This document shows, in pieces, positions 59,935-64,000 of a stretch of DNA of 64,000 nt (position 1 is its first letter; every line of letters starts with the position of its first letter). The position numbers and the translations under genes are program-made. The stretch comes from Lates calcarifer (taxonomy: Eukaryota; Chordata; Actinopteri; Centropomidae): contig NC_066843.1 of NCBI RefSeq assembly GCF_001640805.2, forward strand, positions 1,831,777 to 1,895,776, in the 5' to 3' direction. The notes under the pieces are model-generated. The model saw only the letters and a list, made by a program, of their open reading frames with translations. It made no database searches and was not told the origin of the DNA.

Positions 59935-62845
59935 TTTGAGCCAAAATCCTGATCCCTCGTCTCGCTGCTCCTCTCGTGCTTTGCTTTCACACTCCTCCCC
60001 AGCTTGTCGACATGCATATGCTGACACACCACACATGTATATACAGGCGCTCTCACACACAGGGACGGTATGTTGTGTTGCAGCTTGTGGTATTCAACAG
60101 GAGATGCTGGTGACTGGTGTGAAACTGAATCTGAAAGTGTTTTGTTTTTGTAATTCACTCCAGTTGGCTCGCTCAGATCCAGCACCACATCTGCAGATCT
60201 AATGGCACCAGTTTCTCCCCAACAAGCCAAACCACTGCCTGTTATAGAAAATCAATCTTATTCCCTTTTGTTAAAGAACTTATTTACAGCAGTTCAGACT
60301 TCTTAATCTTGATAGCCTGATGCTTTTATAGAGATTCTTTGAGCAAGGCTGCCTGTGTTTTATCTGTTCATTATAAACAGACAAAACTGTCAATGAGTTT
60401 ATCCAACTCTCTTTAGCAAAGGCTGCTACACTGGCCCAGTATGTGACATTATGACTCTTATGTATGTTTTTAAGGCATGCTCTGTGTCAGGCTTTGACTG
60501 GCGTGGGTTGCATGAGCATATAAAGACATATAGCACCAAAGATGTTCTGTTTTTACAATGTTAGTTCTCTTTTTAATATCTCCAGTCATATTGTGCCGTT
60601 ATGGGCAATTTTACAAATCAGTGAGTGCAGCTGCTTTATGGCAATATTGTGTTTTTATTGGATTTATGTTACAGTATCTTGGTTTGTCAGGTTTACAGAC
60701 TTTCCTCTCTGCTTATGTGCCTCGTATCGACTGATCTTCCTGATGACATATATTCACACTGGTTTATGAAGTTACTTATACTGTGATAGAGTGGTTTAAT
60801 TCACATCTATAACCAATCACGTGATCGCCTTCACTCCCTACGATACCTTTAGCATTTACTTTGTGAGATGTGTGTTACGGTTGTGAAACAATGACATGTC
60901 CAGTGTGTGCTGCACTTCCTGACCAGCTGTTTATATACCAAGAGACAGGATTTTACAACTCTGGAAAGATACAGTATCACAGTGACACTTACTTTATCCT
61001 CCATCTTGATTATCACAGAGGAAGTAGAACGGAAATGTTGCATCTGTTTGATCAGCCAGTGTAGTGTGTTGGTGGATGACTTTGCTGCAAAACTTTTTTC
61101 TTTTGTTTTGTTGTTGTTAAGCAGAGTGAATTTAATTTGTGATTTTGGTCTTTTCTTTGGGATTTATTTTAAAACGTAAGGAGATAATGTAGAACCACTG
61201 TTATCCTTTGACACCTTTCGGTAGACTCCAGCTTTAAAACATTAGATGGTACTTCATGTTCCTTTTTGTCAGAATCGATGAGTGTGCAGTACCTGATGTT
61301 CAGATTTGTGTTGTTGAAGGAAATGGTAAAGCTGAGAGCATTGCAGAGTAGACCATACAGTGTACACCCTGTGGTCCTAGTGGGATTCAACTTTTCTAAT
61401 TGAATATTTTCTCAAAAGTAAATGAAACTATTTCCTTCTTCTTTTTCAAAAAGTTTTTTCCACGTTGCTCTTCCTGTGCTGCACTAACGTGAAAACATGG
61501 TCCTCTTCAATCACTCCTCCTGTACATTACTCTGCGGTACTGTAGCTGCTCTGTTGTGAACAAAGCTCATACAAAACCTACTTGCTCATCCCTCTGTCTC
61601 ATCAGACTCCTTCTCTCCATCCTCTCCTTTCTCCTCATCAAAGAAGAGGCAGAAAGCCTCTGCGCTGGAAGTCTCGCATTGCTGAACAATTTTGATCACG
61701 GTATGAATTTTTAAAACTGAATCCAACAGGAAAAATGAGTTCAGTTCTGAATAAGGAATCAAAGCTTTTCTGAGTGTTTTTCATATCCTCCTCCTTGTCA
61801 AACACTTCTTTTATTGTCTTTTTCCCCCTTGTGCGCTCTCTCCCTCTCTCTCCCTTTCTCTCCCTAAACCTCACCCATCGCCCCCGCATGCCATTTTCTA
61901 AACACGTACAAAGAAATGATGATGCCCAGATTGAGAACCGGTGCGATTTACATGACTGATTACAGTGTAATTTCACACTTATTTGCATGGATCTCCTCAA
62001 CATCCTCGCCGAGCTAATGGATTGTTAGAGCTCTGCAGCCCAGGCCATGTAAATGAGGATGAGCAAGATGGAGCGAAAGACAGAGAACAGGAAGACAGAA
62101 AAGAGACAGAGGAGGCAGAACAAAGTTCAAGTTAAAGTTCAAGGTCATTTATCTCCACGGCCCTTTATCACGCGCAAAGTCTCAAAAGACTTTAAAGAGA
62201 CAGACAAAAGAAGAAAAGAAAGGCAGGAACAAAAAAAAAATCCAATTACATCCAACTAATCACCCACCAATCACAAAACAAAATGAAACAATGTGTTGAA
62301 AGGACGTGGCTGCGTACCAAACCATCTAATCAGCCTGAGAAAAAGACAGACTGATGCTTTATTAAGCTCGGGAAAATCTGCTCAATAAAACAGCCCCACA
62401 CTTCTCTGCAGCGGCAGTTTATTTCATTAATACACAGTAAATGATTGTTCACTCATTATCAGCTCTGAGTTCAAACTGAGCCTTGTGTTTACTGCACCAG
62501 GTGGAGAGGTGGAGAATATCTGTACCAGCTTTTACCTAAAGATTTGTTAGACCCACTGACTACCAAGTGTAACCTTTACATAGCTAAATATATCTTCACT
62601 GGTTTGTCTACCATCCTTAACCACATCATGTTCATCATATCATAACACAAATACTGCAGGTGAAAGCAAAGGGAAGAATGATGTGAAACATTATTCAGGT
62701 TTGTCCAACATGTTGTGTTGATTCAGCTTTGAGTTTGGTTTAAATACAAACATGACAATGAACAAAATGAACCTTAAATTATCAGTATTTTAGTTGGTGT
62801 GAATAGCTACATCTGGAAAGAACTGTCAGTTAAACCATAACTCTG
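59935..62845. other. Non-coding DNA with no supported gene
   Basis: A TCACGTGA octamer lies at 60817-60824. The A/G-rich run at 62050-62250 gives Lys/Arg-rich frames and contains a GTTCAAGTTAAAGTTCAAG direct repeat. No transposon or exon is recognisable. Confidence 0.6.
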
Positions 62846-62992
62846 GTATTTTTGAACCTGGTATTTTCCCATGCTTTTGGATGTAAGTACCACAAAATAC
62901 CACATTGCAGCAGCTGGTACACAGCAAAATATTTTTGTCCCTATTATTTACAACAGACATCATGGGAAAATAATGCCCAGGTTCAAAGATAC
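62846..62992. mobile_element. Palindromic MITE-like element (about 147 bp)
   Basis: The left arm GTATTTTTGAACCTGG(..)TATTTTCCCATG (62846-62873) is matched in reverse complement by the right arm CATGGGAAAATAATGCCCAGGTTCAAAGATAC (62961-62992), with one small gap and one mismatch. The central part holds no open frame. Short elements with long terminal inverted repeats of this wording are common in fish, so I infer a non-autonomous DNA transposon. Confidence 0.75.
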
Positions 62993-64000
62993 TCGTATTT
63001 TTAGACGTTATGTCACAGCCTGAGATGCTCCCGTGACTTCCTGTTTATATTTTAGATTGAACTGATCAGCTATCAGTGTCTATATCACTGAAGTCTTAAC
63101 TAGCTGAGACAGTCCCTGAGTTTTAATTAGGCAACCTGGTTTAGTGAAACACCACTGATACTAGCTGGAAGTTACTAAAATCTCTAGAAGGACTTCAAAA
63201 CAAACTCAGAGGTGGATTTATGGATAGCTGTTGCAACCCCATTCATTTCTTAATCAAGTGCAGTTTTCAAAAAGAATAAAAAAGTCAAAGTACATAGTGT
63301 ATAAAAATATTGGCTGTTTAAATTGAATTTTGTGCATCATTGTGATGTTCAAGGCTGCGGTGGATTTTGTGTTGCTGCTCTTAGCGGTCAAATGTGTGTC
63401 ACAGGGTCTACATATCTGACTGTAAAAATGCACTAAAGCAGTCCGGCTCTGCGCTATAAAGTGCACTATTTTATTTTTCTCTACAGATGCCATTTATAGT
63501 TTTGTCTGAGAATTTCATCAGTGCTTTTTATGAGAGGTTGGCCGTATTTGACACCACTTTTATGAGGCCAGTTACTTTTTATGTGAAGCCTTCAGTGGAA
63601 ATGTTGATGTGGTATGATTGCTGGATTTGGAAGTTTATAGGGATCAGTGGTTCTGTCCAATACACACAGCCTCTGTTAAACAAAACCAGAACATCCAAGA
63701 AATAGTTGTTTCAAGCTCATAATTTTAACTTTAAATACATGAATATCTAATCTAATTGCCTTGGGATTAAACTCCCACTGTGCTGAACAGGCAAATATTT
63801 TGGTTTTAATTTCATTATTTTGTGATATTAGTTCTCTTATATCTTCTTTTAAAGTCCTCTGAAAAGTTTTTTTTTTCTCTCCAGTGGCCCCTACTCTTTC
63901 TTTTCGTGCAACATCTAATTAATTTCCACTTGTTGTCATTAGTTAAACCAGTTTAAAAAAGAATTATGGCCAACTCCATGCAAATAGTGATTAATTGTAG
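62993..64000. other. Non-coding DNA; one weak exon-like site
   Basis: A good acceptor-like site (TTTTATTTTTCTCTACAG) lies just before an ATG at 63487 opening a 72-codon frame. The peptide shows no family resemblance and there is no convincing donor. A second pyrimidine-rich acceptor-like site lies near 63894. Otherwise I see nothing. Confidence 0.5.

Noticed and set aside
63487..63705. 72-codon frame right after an acceptor-like site
   Set aside because: The peptide has no family resemblance. The ATG directly after AG is probably coincidence, and the window ends too soon to find partners.
1..64000. tRNA, rRNA, CRISPR, endogenous virus or plasmid features
   Set aside because: Reading for tRNA B-box words, conserved rRNA text, regularly spaced direct repeats, LTR pairs and viral polymerase motifs gave nothing beyond the SINE/LINE remnants listed.

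Overview
The window reads as a stretch of vertebrate nuclear DNA, most likely from a percomorph (spiny-rayed) teleost fish. It is AT-rich with local GC-rich pockets. It carries dense CA/GT, GA and TCC microsatellites, decayed interspersed repeats of types I know from fish genomes, and no compact gene structure. There are no bacterial-type operons, rRNAs, CRISPR arrays or recognisable tRNA genes, and no viral genome was seen. The many short open frames are almost all chance frames in non-coding DNA. I cannot assign the window to a named gene. It is best described as a gene desert or the interior of very long introns.

Layout. 1-20 kb is mostly unique AT-rich DNA with small hairpins, an 11-bp minisatellite (6.2 kb) and two oppositely oriented copies of one repeat family (10.4 and 15.1 kb). 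The 15.1 kb copy has 10-bp terminal inverted repeats and looks like a MITE. 20-24 kb holds a dead non-LTR retrotransposon fragment (20.26-20.66 kb, coding sense on the minus strand), a (TCC)n tract, a widespread teleost dispersed repeat (21.75-22.02 kb) and a second known fish repeat (23.56-23.68 kb). 24-37 kb is mostly unique. It includes one 84-codon minus-strand frame at 31.35-31.61 kb that looks more like real protein than the others, plus a canonical G-quadruplex at 34.84 kb. 37.62-38.35 kb is a degenerate tandem array of about 250-bp units ending in a short interstitial telomere-like TTAGGG run. 40.7 kb has a LINE/SINE 3' tail and 43.9 kb a MIR-like SINE tail.

45.6-49.6 kb is the most gene-like part. 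A GC-rich, purine-rich, microsatellite-packed zone contains a strong splice-acceptor/donor pair enclosing 64 nt (46589-46652). A donor-like site 324 nt upstream would create a split ATG in the one frame that stays open. A 33-nt microexon-like segment lies at 49522-49554. These are candidates for an alternative promoter or first exons of a gene extending to the right.

49.6-64 kb is again mainly unique, with many TAAT-rich, low-repeat blocks of the kind that often prove to be conserved enhancers. It also holds a pair of 78-bp and 77-bp duplicated segments, another copy of the dispersed repeat family and a palindromic MITE at 62.85 kb. Conservation cannot be seen from one sequence, so enhancer statements are inference only.
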